39,441 nt of DNA from Rhizobium sp. Q54 (GCA_945861265.1 CAMAUC010000026.1:1-39441), one strand, 5' to 3'. Shown: positions 7,707 to 16,966, counted from the first letter of the stretch. The notes: a model not told the origin generated them from the letters alone. A program made the numbers and translations.

Positions 7707-10493
7707 TCATGCCTGACTGGCCGCGGTCTTGCCAAGCGCCGCCTGCGCGGCCGATAGCCGCGCGATCGGCACGCGGAACGGCGAGCAGGACACGTAATCG
7801 AGCTTGGCGTCGTGGCAGAACGCGACCGAGGCCGGATCGCCGCCATGTTCGCCGCAGATGCCGACCTTCAGCTTCGGCTTGACCTTGCGGCCGCGCTCGA
7901 TGCCGATCCTGACGAGTTCGCCGACGCCTTCGCGGTCGATCGACACGAACGGATCGGACGAGAGAATGCCGCGCGCGGTGTAGAAACCGAGGAAGCTCGC
8001 TGCGTCGTCGCGCGAAATGCCGAACGTCGTTTGCGTCAGATCGTTGGTGCCGAAGGAGAAGAACTCCGCCGTCTCGGCGATTTCGCCGGCCATCAGGCAG
8101 GCGCGCGGCAGTTCGATCATGGTGCCGACGTCGTAGGCAAGCTTGGCGCCGGTTTCCTTGGTGACCGCCTGCGCCATCGCGTCGATGCGCGCCTTGACCA
8201 GATCGAACTCGGCGCGCGTCGCGATCAACGGCACCATGACTTCGGGATGCACCGCCTTGCCGCTGCGCTTGCCGACATCGGCGGCGGCCTCGAAAATGGC
8301 GCGCGCCTGCATCTCGGCGATTTCGGGATAGGCGATGGCGATGCGGCAGCCACGGAAGCCGAGCATCGGATTGAATTCGGCAAGCTCCTTGGCGCGGTCG
8401 GCGATCTTCCTGGCCGGCACGCCCATCGCGGCGGCGACCTCGGCAATCTCCTCGTCGCCATGCGGCAGGAATTCGTGCAGCGGCGGATCGAGCAGACGGA
8501 TGGTGACGGGACGGCCGTCCATGATCTCGAACAGCTCGACGAAATCCTGGCGCTGCATCGGCAGCAATTTAGCAAGCGCTGAGCGGCGCGATTTTTCGTC
8601 GTCGGCGAGAATCATTTCGCGCACCGCCTGGATGCGCTCCTCGTCGAAGAACATATGCTCGGTACGGCACAGGCCGATGCCTTCGGCGCCGAAGCGCACG
8701 GCGGCTTTCGCGTCGTTCGGCGTGTCGGCATTGGCGCGCACGCCGAGCTTGCGCACCTTGTCGGCCCAGCCGATCAGCGTCGAGAATTCGCCGGACAGCT
8801 GCGGTTCGATCATGTCGACCTTGCCTTCCAGCACCTGACCGGTGGAGCCGTCGACGGTGATGTGATCACCTTTGCGGAAGGTCTTGCCGCCGGCGATCAT
8901 GGTGCCGGCATTATAGTCGACGCGGATTTGCCCGGCGCCGGAGACACAGGGCTTGCCCATGCCGCGCGCGACGACCGCCGCGTGCGAGGTCATGCCGCCG
9001 CGCGTCGTCAGAATGCCTTCGGCGGCGTGCATGCCGTGAATGTCCTCGGGCGACGTTTCGACGCGCACCAAGACGACCTTGCGGCCGTCGGCTTTCAATT
9101 GCGCGGCTTCATCCGACGAGAACACGATCTCGCCCGACGCCGCGCCGGGCGATGCCGGCAGGCCGGTAGCGATGACGTTGCGATGCGCTTTCGGGTCGAT
9201 GGTCGGATGGAGCAACTGATCGAGCGACAAGGGATCGACGCGCAGCACCGCTTCGTTCCGGGAGATCAGGCCTTCATTGGCAAGTTCGACGGCGATGCGC
9301 AGCGACGCCTTGGCGGTGCGCTTGCCCGAGCGGGTCTGCAGCATCCACAACTTGCCCTGCTCGACGGTGAATTCGAGGTCCTGCATGTCGCGGTAGTGGC
9401 GTTCAAGCTTGTTGTAGATGCGCGTCAGTTCGGCATAGGCCTTCGGCAAGGTCGCTTCCATCGACGGTTTGTCGGAGGATGCTTCCAGCCGGGCCGCCTC
9501 GGAGATTTCCTGCGGCGTGCGGATGCCGGCGACGACGTCCTCGCCCTGCGCGTTGATGAGGAATTCGCCGTACAGTTTCTTTTCGCCGGTCGACGGATTG
9601 CGCGTGAAGGCAACGCCGGTGGCCGAGGTGTCGCCCATATTGCCGAACACCATGGCCTGCACGTTGACGGCGGTGCCCCAGCTTTCCGGAATGGCGTGCA
9701 GACGGCGATAGGTGTTGGCGCGTTGGTTCATCCACGAGCCGAACACCGCGCCGATCGCGCCCCACAATTGGGCGTGCGGGTCCTGCGGAAAATCCTGGCC
9801 GAGTTCGTCCTTGACCCGCTTCTTGTATTTCACGACCAGGTCGGCCCAGTCGTCGGCGGTGAGATCGGTGTCGAGATTGTAGCCCTGACGTTCCTTGTGG
9901 ATGTCGAGCAGTTCCTCGAAGTGCTCATGGCCGACGCCGAGCACGACGTCGGAATACATGGTGATGAAGCGGCGATAGGAGTCATAGGCAAAACGGCGGT
10001 CGCCGGATTTCTTCGCCAAAGCTTCGACGGTTTCGTCATTGAGCCCGAGGTTCAACACCGTGTCCATCATGCCCGGCATCGAGGCGCGCGCGCCCGAGCG
10101 CACCGAAACCAGCAGCGGATTGACCTTGTCGCCGAACATCTTGCCGGCGATCTTGCCGACCTGGGTGAGCGCCTTCTCGACCTGGTCCTTCAGCTCTTTC
10201 GGGTATTGCTGCTTGTTGGCGTAATAATAGGTGCAGACTTCCGTCGTGATGGTGAAGCCCGGGGGGACCGGCAGGCCGAGATTGGCCATTTCGGCGAGGT
10301 TCGAGCCCTTGCCGCCGAGCAGGTTCTTCATCTCCGACTTGCCCTCGGCCTTGCCGCCGCCAAAGGCATAAACCCATTTGCCCTTGCTGGATTTCCCGGC
10401 CGGCTTCGCAGCGGGCTTTTTCGCCGCTTTAGGCGCGGCTTTGCGCGCGGCGGGCTGCTTCTTCGCGGGTTTTGCGGGTTTTCGCTTGGCCAT
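7707..10493 (-). CDS. ppdK: Pyruvate, phosphate dikinase
   Basis: A 928-residue enzyme that interconverts pyruvate, ATP and phosphate with phosphoenolpyruvate, AMP and pyrophosphate, linking the TCA cycle/pyruvate pool to gluconeogenesis. All three parts are present. The ATP-binding N-terminal domain has GGKGSNLAEMANLGLPVPPGF and VRSGARASMPGMMDTVLNLG. The swivelling phosphohistidine domain has TTRGGMTSHAAVVARG, with H504 as the phosphorylated residue. The C-terminal PEP/pyruvate barrel has FGTNDLTQTTFG and ICGEHGGDP, including the catalytic Cys. It is about 50 residues longer than the classical 874-residue enzyme, because residues 1-38 form a Lys/Ala/Pro-rich basic tail before KWVYAFGGGKAEG. 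A 22-bp palindrome lies about 62 bases upstream. The function call is very secure; the role of the tail is unknown. Confidence 0.97.
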   Translation of the reverse strand: MAKRKPAKPAKKQPAARKAAPKAAKKPAAKPAGKSSKGKWVYAFGGGKAEGKSEMKNLLGGKGSNLAEMANLGLPVPPGFTITTEVCTYYYANKQQYPKELKDQVEKALTQVGKIAGKMFGDKVNPLLVSVRSGARASMPGMMDTVLNLGLNDETVEALAKKSGDRRFAYDSYRRFITMYSDVVLGVGHEHFEELLDIHKERQGYNLDTDLTADDWADLVVKYKKRVKDELGQDFPQDPHAQLWGAIGAVFGSWMNQRANTYRRLHAIPESWGTAVNVQAMVFGNMGDTSATGVAFTRNPSTGEKKLYGEFLINAQGEDVVAGIRTPQEISEAARLEASSDKPSMEATLPKAYAELTRIYNKLERHYRDMQDLEFTVEQGKLWMLQTRSGKRTAKASLRIAVELANEGLISRNEAVLRVDPLSLDQLLHPTIDPKAHRNVIATGLPASPGAASGEIVFSSDEAAQLKADGRKVVLVRVETSPEDIHGMHAAEGILTTRGGMTSHAAVVARGMGKPCVSGAGQIRVDYNAGTMIAGGKTFRKGDHITVDGSTGQVLEGKVDMIEPQLSGEFSTLIGWADKVRKLGVRANADTPNDAKAAVRFGAEGIGLCRTEHMFFDEERIQAVREMILADDEKSRRSALAKLLPMQRQDFVELFEIMDGRPVTIRLLDPPLHEFLPHGDEEIAEVAAAMGVPARKIADRAKELAEFNPMLGFRGCRIAIAYPEIAEMQARAIFEAAADVGKRSGKAVHPEVMVPLIATRAEFDLVKARIDAMAQAVTKETGAKLAYDVGTMIELPRACLMAGEIAETAEFFSFGTNDLTQTTFGISRDDAASFLGFYTARGILSSDPFVSIDREGVGELVRIGIERGRKVKPKLKVGICGEHGGDPASVAFCHDAKLDYVSCSPFRVPIARLSAAQAALGKTAASQA

Positions 10494-10554
10494 GGTCGAT
10501 CACTTGGATTTTAAGAGGAAGCATTCAGCGCCGACGGGGCGGCTGAAATGCATA

Positions 10555-10576
10555 TAGGGGGCGATATCGCCCCCTA
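10555..10576. promoter_or_regulatory. 22-bp perfect palindrome upstream of ppdK
   Basis: The half-site TAGGGGGCGAT is followed immediately by its exact reverse complement, with no spacer. It lies between the DUF3096 gene and ppdK, both on the minus strand. It could be an operator for ppdK or a transcription terminator stem for DUF3096. The minus-strand sequence after it (TATATGC) has no T run, which favours an operator or an attenuating structure. Confidence 0.5.
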
Positions 10577-10617
10577 AAAGCACCGGCGCGGGCAAGCGCG
10601 CAAGTCCGGATCGGCCC

Positions 10618-10767
10618 CTAGTGCAAAGGTATGATGTTCAGCCCGACCAGGCCGATGAAGATCAGATAGGCGGCGACGATAAAACGCAGCAGCCCAGGCA
10701 CGATGAGAATGAGAATGCCGGCGATCAGCGCGACGATCGGCTGGATATTGGCAAGACTGACGACCAT
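10618..10767 (-). CDS. DUF3096 family small membrane protein
   Basis: A 49-codon gene. The protein begins MVVSLANIQPIVALIAG and is almost entirely hydrophobic, with two membrane helices (about residues 8-24 and 28-46) separated by a Pro-Gly turn (IVPGLLRF). The pattern IQP-x-VALIAGILILI-xP, then a second helix with IFIGLVGL, matches DUF3096 as I know it. A GAAGGAAA ribosome site precedes the ATG at good distance. DUF3096 proteins are widespread tiny inner-membrane proteins with no known role. The gene lies between ppdK and the SGNH hydrolase, on the same strand as both. Confidence 0.8.
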   Translation of the reverse strand: MVVSLANIQPIVALIAGILILIVPGLLRFIVAAYLIFIGLVGLNIIPLH

Positions 10768-10854
10768 GGCAGTTTCCTTCGGGTTTGAATGGAAAGGGAA
10801 CGAGGCAGCGGACGCGAGAGTTCCCTACGCGACTGGATGGCGCAGGCCAAGGCG

Positions 10855-10911
10855 CCGGGGGACGTAATCCACGGTTCGCAGGTCACAGGCTTGACCTGCG
10901 CGGCGTCCCGG
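10855..10911 (-). terminator. Two-tier hairpin downstream of SGNH hydrolase gene
   Basis: An inner perfect 9-bp stem (CGCAGGTCA / TGACCTGCG, loop 6, 10877-10900) is enclosed by an outer stem (CCGGG..ACG at 10855-10864 with CGTCCCGG at 10904-10911, two-base bulge). It begins 17 bases after the minus-strand stop codon of the SGNH gene, so a 3'-end or terminator role is likely. There is no T tract, so it is not a textbook intrinsic terminator. Confidence 0.5.
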
Positions 10912-10927
10912 AGGCGGAATTGAATGC

Positions 10928-12745
10928 CTATGGGCTGGGTGGAGTTGCCAGATCCTTCTTCAGCTCGTCCAGCACGACCTTGCCAACGTTATAGTGGCCA
11001 AAGAAATTCGGATGCAGGACCCCTGAGGTCACGGGACCTGCGGGCACCCAACATTTTCCATCATCGCGCATCTCGCCGCTACAGTTCGCCGCCGTCGCGA
11101 GGATCAGAGGGTAAGCATTTATCTTGTCCTCGGGAATCCAGTCTTGACGCTGCCAAGATTCGATGAGACCGAGGAACCATGAGTTCCTGGCACAGATGCC
11201 CCGCCGCAAGTCGTCCGGCCCCTTCAAATTTTGAAGCTTCAGGACTTTTGCCGCACTAAATGGCTCGTTTGTCCAAGCCAAATTTTTTCCGGCATACCGG
11301 ATGCTGTCGTTGAGATTCTGCACAGTCCAATTCGCGAACTCGCCCTCATCCTGGGTTAGCAAGATATTATAGAGACTATAATTGCGCGCGGCGGCCTCGC
11401 GACGTTGTTCAGTCGAACCTGGCGCAGGAGCGCCACGATATGATGTGGTTTTGAGGCCGGATGAAAAGCGCCCATATCTACCGAGATTTTCCTGGTCACT
11501 TTCACGTCCACAGAAACGATCCTGGTTTTTTGCAATGCTGTACTGACTTGGATCAACGTACTCGTAAAGATAAACACGCTTCGGATGAATTTTTTCGCGC
11601 ACAGCTTGCGCCAATAAAACGAACCGTTTGTCGAGCTCCTCGAAAATAGGTTTGAGCTGACCCTTTTTCTGCTCCCGCCAGGCGTCACGTGCGTCTTCGC
11701 CGGGAGGCGGATTCTTAAGGAGCAGGTCGCGCCCGATCTCACCAAAGGCTATATCGTTCCCACCAACCGCAATCAGCAATATGTCAGGCCGGAGTTTCGT
11801 CGAGCAACTTCCGCCAGCGATGCAAAGGGCTTCGTTCAATGCGTCGATTTGTGGTTTCAACTTATCCCTGTCACCTCGCCCCGCCACGGCGTCCAGGTCG
11901 TCGGTTGGCTGTTCCATACCTTGCCACATGGCTTTGGTCTGTGGGACGGTTTGACGGCCGGCGAACTCCTTTAAAATTCCTTCTTGGATTTCCGCTCCCG
12001 AGCAGGCGTAGCTTATAAATGTCACGGATTGTTTCTTGTTCGAGTAGGCGAGAAAGCCGGCGGCTTGAGCCGCGCTCGAGAGAAGCGATCGATGACAGCG
12101 CGTATCCCACCAAATGGCCGGATACTGAGTCTGTGCGTTCTGCCGCGGCACAAGTGTCGTCAAATGAGGATTGCCTTCGCCCGAACCATAAGAATCTCCG
12201 AGCATCGCAATCAAGACGTCGCGCGGCTGAACCTTTACGATCGGAAGCGGTTTAGGAACACCGCCTTTGGGCGTCACCTCGATCTTTACTTCCGTCACCG
12301 TATCGAGGGGCACGACGAATTTTTGCGGATCACATGAATGGCGAACTGGTTCTTCAGGCTCCCCCGGTCCGGCAATTCGCTTCCAGCTACACCCTGTTTT
12401 TGAGGGTACGCCTTGTAAGGAAACGCGAACGGTTCGCGTCCGCTCCCGTAAACCAAATGATTGATACTGCTGTTGGCGCTCCTCCCAGGAAGTCGTCCAG
12501 TTTCGCTCGCTGCCGATGGTTTGAAGGTTTGCCTCGACGAGCGGCACGGCCCGCTTCTCTCGCGTACTCTGATCACGGATTTCGTTGATCCGCGCCACAT
12601 AGCGATTTTGGTCGAGCGGCTTGCCGTCAACACCGGACCTTCCAAGCGGCCGGAAACGATATAGGATTTCCCAGTCTGCGGTCTGGGCTAACGCGGCGTC
12701 GCAGGCAAGTAGCCCGATGATCAGGCTGACAAAAATGGTCCGCAT
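10928..12745 (-). CDS. Secreted SGNH/GDSL-type hydrolase
   Basis: A 605-residue exported protein. ATG 12745 gives a textbook signal peptide (MRTIFVSLIIGLLACDAALAQ), so I prefer it to the upstream in-frame ATG at 12787. After a roughly 165-residue N-terminal region comes an SGNH catalytic domain. Block I is LGDSYGSGEG with S185 as nucleophile. RCHRS and YACSGAE (about 247) follow, then block III VGGNDIAFG (328-331), and block V HPNFFGH with H578. The CHRS and ACSG cysteines resemble the disulfide-bearing secreted esterase/lipase (SEST-like) branch. The substrate is probably an ester of lipid or polysaccharide, acted on outside the cytoplasm. Three hand-counted 60-base lines (from 11281, 11581 and 11821) are 47-50% GC, against 68% in a glyS line, so it looks horizontally acquired. 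Family call firm, substrate open. Confidence 0.8.
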   Translation of the reverse strand: MRTIFVSLIIGLLACDAALAQTADWEILYRFRPLGRSGVDGKPLDQNRYVARINEIRDQSTREKRAVPLVEANLQTIGSERNWTTSWEERQQQYQSFGLRERTRTVRVSLQGVPSKTGCSWKRIAGPGEPEEPVRHSCDPQKFVVPLDTVTEVKIEVTPKGGVPKPLPIVKVQPRDVLIAMLGDSYGSGEGNPHLTTLVPRQNAQTQYPAIWWDTRCHRSLLSSAAQAAGFLAYSNKKQSVTFISYACSGAEIQEGILKEFAGRQTVPQTKAMWQGMEQPTDDLDAVAGRGDRDKLKPQIDALNEALCIAGGSCSTKLRPDILLIAVGGNDIAFGEIGRDLLLKNPPPGEDARDAWREQKKGQLKPIFEELDKRFVLLAQAVREKIHPKRVYLYEYVDPSQYSIAKNQDRFCGRESDQENLGRYGRFSSGLKTTSYRGAPAPGSTEQRREAAARNYSLYNILLTQDEGEFANWTVQNLNDSIRYAGKNLAWTNEPFSAAKVLKLQNLKGPDDLRRGICARNSWFLGLIESWQRQDWIPEDKINAYPLILATAANCSGEMRDDGKCWVPAGPVTSGVLHPNFFGHYNVGKVVLDELKKDLATPPSP

Positions 12746-12829
12746 GTACCCCCCCACAACTTGAGGTTTTATTGTGGAGAACTGCATGCCGTTGTCAATG
12801 GGAGGTCAGCATTCCGCGATTTGCGCGCC

Positions 12830-15076
12830 CTACCCCTCGATCTTCGAGAAATCCGCCACGGCGCGGGTGGCTTCGCGGATTTCGTTCAGGAGCGTCAGGC
12901 GGTTGGCGCGCACCGACTTGTCGTCGGCATTCACGGTGACCTTGTCGAAGAAGGCATCGACGAAGGGGCGCAATTTTGCCAGCGCCGTCATGGCGGCGGC
13001 GAAGTCTTCTTTTGCCACGGCGGCGGAGGCTTCCGACTTGGCGGTAGCGACGGCTGAGGCGAGCGATTTTTCTTCCGTTGCGTCGAGCAGCCTGGCATCG
13101 ACCGAACCGTTGTAGCTCTTGCCGTCCTTCTTCTCCTCGATGCGGAGAATGTTCGAGGCGCGCTTGACGCCGGCGAGCAGGTTCTTGCCGTCATCGCTGT
13201 CGAGGAATTTGCCGAGCGCCTCGACGCGGCGGACGACCATCAACAGATCGTCCTGGCCTTCCAATGCGAACACCGCATCGACCAGATCGTGGCGCGCTCC
13301 CTGCTCGCGCAGTTGGACTTTCAGGCGGTCGGCGAAGAAGGAAAGCAGATCGAGCGTCGGCTTCACATAAGAGTGCGCCTGCACCAGCTTCGGATTCGCC
13401 GCGACGCGCGCCCTGGCGTCGACCAGCACTTCGAGCTTCATCGCCAGATCGATGTCAGTGGCGCTGATATTGACGATCTGGTCGTGCAACGGATGCAGCA
13501 TGGCGAAGGCCACGGCGAGAGCCTCGTCGCGTTCGACGTAACCGAAATGCCGCCAAAGCTGGCGGCGCAGCGGCAAGCGCAATTGGTTATCGATGACGAT
13601 GCGGATCAGGCCCAACGCGGCACGTCTTAGCGCATAAGGATCTTTCGAGCCGGTCGGTTTTTCATCGATCGCCCAGAAACCGACGAGCGTGTCGATCTTG
13701 TCGGCGAGCGCGACCGCGATCGAAACCGGATCGGCCGGCACCAGATCGTCCGGGCCTTTCGGTCTGTAATGATCCTCGCAGGCATGGGCGACGGCCTCGT
13801 CCTCGCCCTGCGCCTCCGCGTAGTACTTGCCCATCAGACCTTGCAGCTCGGGGAATTCGCCGACCACTTCGGTCAGCAAGTCCGCCTTGCACAATTGCGC
13901 GGCGCGCTCGGCCTTGGCGACATCGGCATTGACCAGCGGCGCCAACTGTCCGGCCAGCGCGACGATGCGCGCGATGCGCTCTTCCTGCGTACCGAGCTTT
14001 TCGTGAAAGACGATCTGCGAGAATTTCGGCAGCCGCGCTTCGAGCTTCGTCTTGAGATCGGTCTCGTAGAAAAACTTCGCGTCGCTCAATCGCGCGCGGA
14101 TGACGCGCTCATTGCCGGCGACGATCGCCTTGCCGCCGTCGGTTGCCTCGATATTGGCAACGAGAATGAATTTGTTGACGAGCTTCGCCGTCTGCGGATC
14201 ACGCAGCACGAAACATTTCTGATTGGTGCGGATGGTCGAGCGGATCACTTCGCCGGGAATGGCGAGAAACGATGTGTCGAACTCGCCCATCAGCACGACC
14301 GGCCATTCGACGAGGCCTGCGACTTCGGCCAACAGGCCTTCGTCCTCGACCAGCTCATAGCCTTGCGCGAAGGCCAGGTTCTTGGCGTCGGCGCGGATGA
14401 TGTCCATGCGGCGCGATGCGTCGAGCACGACCTTGGCCTGCTCCAGCTTCGCCACATAATCGTCGAAGCGGCGTACGTTAATCGCGCCGGGCGACAGAAA
14501 GCGATGGCCGCGCGTTGTGTCGCCGCCTTTGATGCCGTCGAGATCGAACGGCACAACCACCGGCTCCTCGGTCTCCGGGCCGAAAGTTGCAACGATGGAA
14601 TGCAACGGCCGCACCCATGACAGCGAACCCGGCTGCGCGGACTTGGCGCCCCAGCGCATCGACTTCGGCCACGGGAAGCCGCGCACGATTTCCGGGATCA
14701 TCACGGCGAGCAGATCGAGCGCCGGCTGGCCGGCCTTCTCGGTGATGGCGACGTAGAAGTCGCCCTTCTTGTCGGCCTGCACCTTGGCCTGATGGATGGA
14801 CGTCAAACCGGCGGCGCGCAGGAAGCCGGCGATGGCCTGTTCCGGCGCGCCGACCTTAGGGCCTTTGCGCTCTTCCTTGAGATCGGGCGCACGCGCCGGC
14901 ACGCCCTGCACGGTCAGCGCCAGACGGCGCGGCGTGGCGAAAGCCCGCGCGCCTTCATACGTCAACCCGGCCGCGACCAGCCGATCGGTGACCATTTTCT
15001 TCAGATCATCGGCGGCGCGCGCCTGCATGCGCGCGGGAATTTCTTCGGAAAAGAATTCGAGCAAAAGATCGGGCAT
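12830..15076 (-). CDS. glyS: Glycine-tRNA ligase beta subunit
   Basis: A 748-residue beta subunit of the bacterial alpha2beta2 glycyl-tRNA synthetase, which binds tRNA-Gly and works with GlyQ to charge glycine. The N-terminus [18 protein letters not shown] is diagnostic. Further matches are [49 protein letters not shown] and [20 protein letters not shown]. The C-terminal anticodon-binding helices end at [15 protein letters not shown]. Length is slightly above the usual 690-700 residues, as in other alphaproteobacteria. The start is 6 bases after the stop of the cysteine hydrolase gene. The three genes glyQ, hydrolase and glyS therefore form one tight minus-strand unit. Confidence 0.96.
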   Translation of the reverse strand: MPDLLLEFFSEEIPARMQARAADDLKKMVTDRLVAAGLTYEGARAFATPRRLALTVQGVPARAPDLKEERKGPKVGAPEQAIAGFLRAAGLTSIHQAKVQADKKGDFYVAITEKAGQPALDLLAVMIPEIVRGFPWPKSMRWGAKSAQPGSLSWVRPLHSIVATFGPETEEPVVVPFDLDGIKGGDTTRGHRFLSPGAINVRRFDDYVAKLEQAKVVLDASRRMDIIRADAKNLAFAQGYELVEDEGLLAEVAGLVEWPVVLMGEFDTSFLAIPGEVIRSTIRTNQKCFVLRDPQTAKLVNKFILVANIEATDGGKAIVAGNERVIRARLSDAKFFYETDLKTKLEARLPKFSQIVFHEKLGTQEERIARIVALAGQLAPLVNADVAKAERAAQLCKADLLTEVVGEFPELQGLMGKYYAEAQGEDEAVAHACEDHYRPKGPDDLVPADPVSIAVALADKIDTLVGFWAIDEKPTGSKDPYALRRAALGLIRIVIDNQLRLPLRRQLWRHFGYVERDEALAVAFAMLHPLHDQIVNISATDIDLAMKLEVLVDARARVAANPKLVQAHSYVKPTLDLLSFFADRLKVQLREQGARHDLVDAVFALEGQDDLLMVVRRVEALGKFLDSDDGKNLLAGVKRASNILRIEEKKDGKSYNGSVDARLLDATEEKSLASAVATAKSEASAAVAKEDFAAAMTALAKLRPFVDAFFDKVTVNADDKSVRANRLTLLNEIREATRAVADFSKIEG

Positions 15077-15082
15077 GGAAAC

Positions 15083-15682
15083 TCAGGCCTTGATATCGGC
15101 GACGCGCGCGACGGTGGCGAAGCGGTCGGCCAGTTCGGCCAGGGCCGTGCGATGGAGATGGTCCGCCGGAATATCGGCACCGCCGAGCGGATCGGGCAAG
15201 GCGCGCGTCGCCGCCGCATCGGCTGCAACGGTGACCGTGTAGCCATGATCGAGCGCGGACCGCGCCGTCGCGCTCACGCACATATGCGTCATGAATCCGG
15301 CAATGATGAGCGTCTTGCGGCCGGTGGCCTGAAGCTTCGCATCCAGATCGGTCTTGGCGAAGGAGTTCGGCAGCGGCTTCTCGACCACCGCCTCGCCATC
15401 GCGCGGCGAAGCCTGCGCGGCGAATTTGAAATGCGCGGTTTCCGGATCGAACAGCCCGCCCGGGCGGCCGCGCTGCGCGACGTGGATCACCGGCGCGCCG
15501 GCAGCACGCGCTGCGGTCAGCAGGTCGGCGATGCGTGCCAGCGCGGCATCGACGCCGTCGAGCGGCAGCCGGCCCGACACATATTCGTTCTGCGCGTCGA
15601 TGATGACGACCGCCGCTTCCGACAGTTTCGCCGGCGACGGCGTGGCGCCTGCCATTTGCAACAGGGTTCTGGCGCCGCTCAT
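15083..15682 (-). CDS. Isochorismatase-family cysteine hydrolase
   Basis: A 199-residue single-domain cysteine hydrolase of the isochorismatase superfamily. The catalytic triad is visible: D29 ([10 protein letters not shown]), K102 ([10 protein letters not shown]) and C135 ([15 protein letters not shown]). The MTHMCV segment carries the usual cis-peptide motif before the Cys. Relatives hydrolyse nicotinamide, N-carbamoyl amines, peroxyureidoacrylate or isochorismate; nothing in the sequence decides between them. Its ATG overlaps the glyQ stop codon (shared ATGA), and glyS starts 6 bases downstream, so it must be translated with the synthetase subunits. The position suggests constitutive housekeeping expression. 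The frame stays open far upstream, inside glyQ, but that part is a shadow. Confidence 0.88.
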   Translation of the reverse strand: MSGARTLLQMAGATPSPAKLSEAAVVIIDAQNEYVSGRLPLDGVDAALARIADLLTAARAAGAPVIHVAQRGRPGGLFDPETAHFKFAAQASPRDGEAVVEKPLPNSFAKTDLDAKLQATGRKTLIIAGFMTHMCVSATARSALDHGYTVTVAADAAATRALPDPLGGADIPADHLHRTALAELADRFATVARVADIKA

Positions 15683-16623
15683 TGCCCACCGCCTTCGGTG
15701 GCGAGCCAGGCCGCGCCGCAGGCCTTGGCCAGTTCGCGCACGCGCAAAATGTAGCTCTGCCGCTCGGTGACGGAGATGACGCCGCGCGCATCGAGCAGAT
15801 TGAAGACGTGGCTCGCCTTGATGCACTGGTCGTAGGCCGGCAGCGCCATCAGATGCTGCGACTTGTCGGCTGAGTAACCGGCTTCGAGATATTTGCGGCA
15901 GGCTTCCTCGGCCATCGAGAATTGCTTGAACAGCATGTCCGAGTCGGAATGCTCGAAATTGTGCCGTGAATATTCCTTCTCGGCTTGCAGGAACACGTCG
16001 CCGTAAGTCACTTTCTTGTCGTCGTCGCGGCCGTTGAAGTTCAGGTCGTACACGCGGTCGACGCCTTGCACATACATAGCGAGGCGTTCGAGGCCGTAAG
16101 TGAGTTCGCCGGCAACCGGCGCGCATTCGACGCCGGCGACCTGCTGGAAATAAGTGAACTGCGACACTTCCATGCCGTCGCACCAGCATTCCCAGCCGAG
16201 ACCCCAGGCGCCAAGCGTCGGGCTTTCCCAGTCGTCCTCGACGAAGCGGATGTCGTGCAGCGCGGAATCGATGCCGATGACTTTCAGCGAATTGAGATAG
16301 AGCTGCTGCAAATCCGGCGGCGACGGTTTCAGGATCACCTGGAACTGATAATAGTGCTGCAAGCGGTTCGGGTTTTCGCCATAGCGGCCATCCTTCGGCC
16401 GGCGCGACGGCTGCACGTAAGCCGCGTTCCACGGCTTCGGCCCGAGCGCGCGCAGCGTGGTTGCCGGATGAAAAGTGCCGGCGCCGACTTCCATGTCGTA
16501 GGGCTGGAGAATGACGCAGCCATAGTCGGCCCAGTATTGCTGGAGCGCCAGGATCAGTCCCTGAAACGACCTGGTCGGATCGAGGCTGCCTTGCGGCGCG
16601 GCTGAAGACGTGGTGTCGGCCAT
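15679..16623 (-). CDS. glyQ: Glycine-tRNA ligase alpha subunit
   Basis: A 314-residue alpha subunit of bacterial glycyl-tRNA synthetase, which carries the class II catalytic site for glycine activation. Recognisable segments are [71 protein letters not shown] and [22 protein letters not shown]. Near-complete conservation leaves no doubt. I prefer ATG 16623 (MADTTSS) to the in-frame GTG at 16632. The stop overlaps the start of the cysteine hydrolase gene by 4 bases. The upstream 194-base gap to a divergent tiny gene should hold the operon promoter, but I see no convincing -35/-10 pair. Confidence 0.97.
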   Translation of the reverse strand: MADTTSSAAPQGSLDPTRSFQGLILALQQYWADYGCVILQPYDMEVGAGTFHPATTLRALGPKPWNAAYVQPSRRPKDGRYGENPNRLQHYYQFQVILKPSPPDLQQLYLNSLKVIGIDSALHDIRFVEDDWESPTLGAWGLGWECWCDGMEVSQFTYFQQVAGVECAPVAGELTYGLERLAMYVQGVDRVYDLNFNGRDDDKKVTYGDVFLQAEKEYSRHNFEHSDSDMLFKQFSMAEEACRKYLEAGYSADKSQHLMALPAYDQCIKASHVFNLLDARGVISVTERQSYILRVRELAKACGAAWLATEGGGQ

Positions 16624-16817
16624 GCTTAACACTTGGCTATCTGTTGCTATCTATCTGATTTTAAAGGGCTGTGATTGCGCGCGGACCCTATCGACGCGCC
16701 CCAAATGGGTCAAGTCGAGACAGGTTTACCATTTATCTTTAGGGGATTTTGAACCCTGGCCGATAGCGTCGGCAATTGAGGAAACGCCGAGCAAAACGCG
16801 ACCAAAGGAATTGGCCG

Positions 16818-16910
16818 ATGATGACTTTTCAGCTGCTGGGAATGGGTTTTATGGCGCTGTTTTTCGGCGCACTGATCACCGGCAATCCGGGCACCGTCAG
16901 CCGCGACTAA
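16818..16910 (+). CDS. Candidate 30-residue membrane mini-protein
   Basis: A 31-codon frame begins MMTFQLLGMGFMALFFGA and ends TVSRD-stop. An AAAGGAA ribosome site sits 7 bases ahead of the first ATG. The product would be one short membrane helix with a small polar C-terminal tail. It lies alone on the plus strand between divergent glyQ and a convergent small-protein gene. It is below the length most gene callers accept. Evidence is limited to the ribosome site, the coherent hydrophobic helix and the lack of any competing gene. No function is proposed. Confidence 0.5.
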   Translation: MMTFQLLGMGFMALFFGALITGNPGTVSRD

Positions 16911-16966
16911 ACGACTGCCCCGGCGCCCTGGCGCCCGGTCAGCAAACTTGAATCACAGCAAAGCGC

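Noticed and set aside
8655-10514. 619-residue plus-strand open frame opposite ppdK
   Set aside because: It is antisense to a highly conserved PPDK gene. The translation is rich in Arg, His, Gln and Asp without any domain, as expected for a shadow frame in GC-rich DNA.
13769-14620. 283-residue plus-strand frame opposite glyS
   Set aside because: Shadow of glyS, with no recognisable domain or ribosome site.
15683-16432. N-terminal extension of the cysteine hydrolase frame
   Set aside because: It lies wholly inside glyQ in another frame. The real start is the ATG overlapping the glyQ stop.
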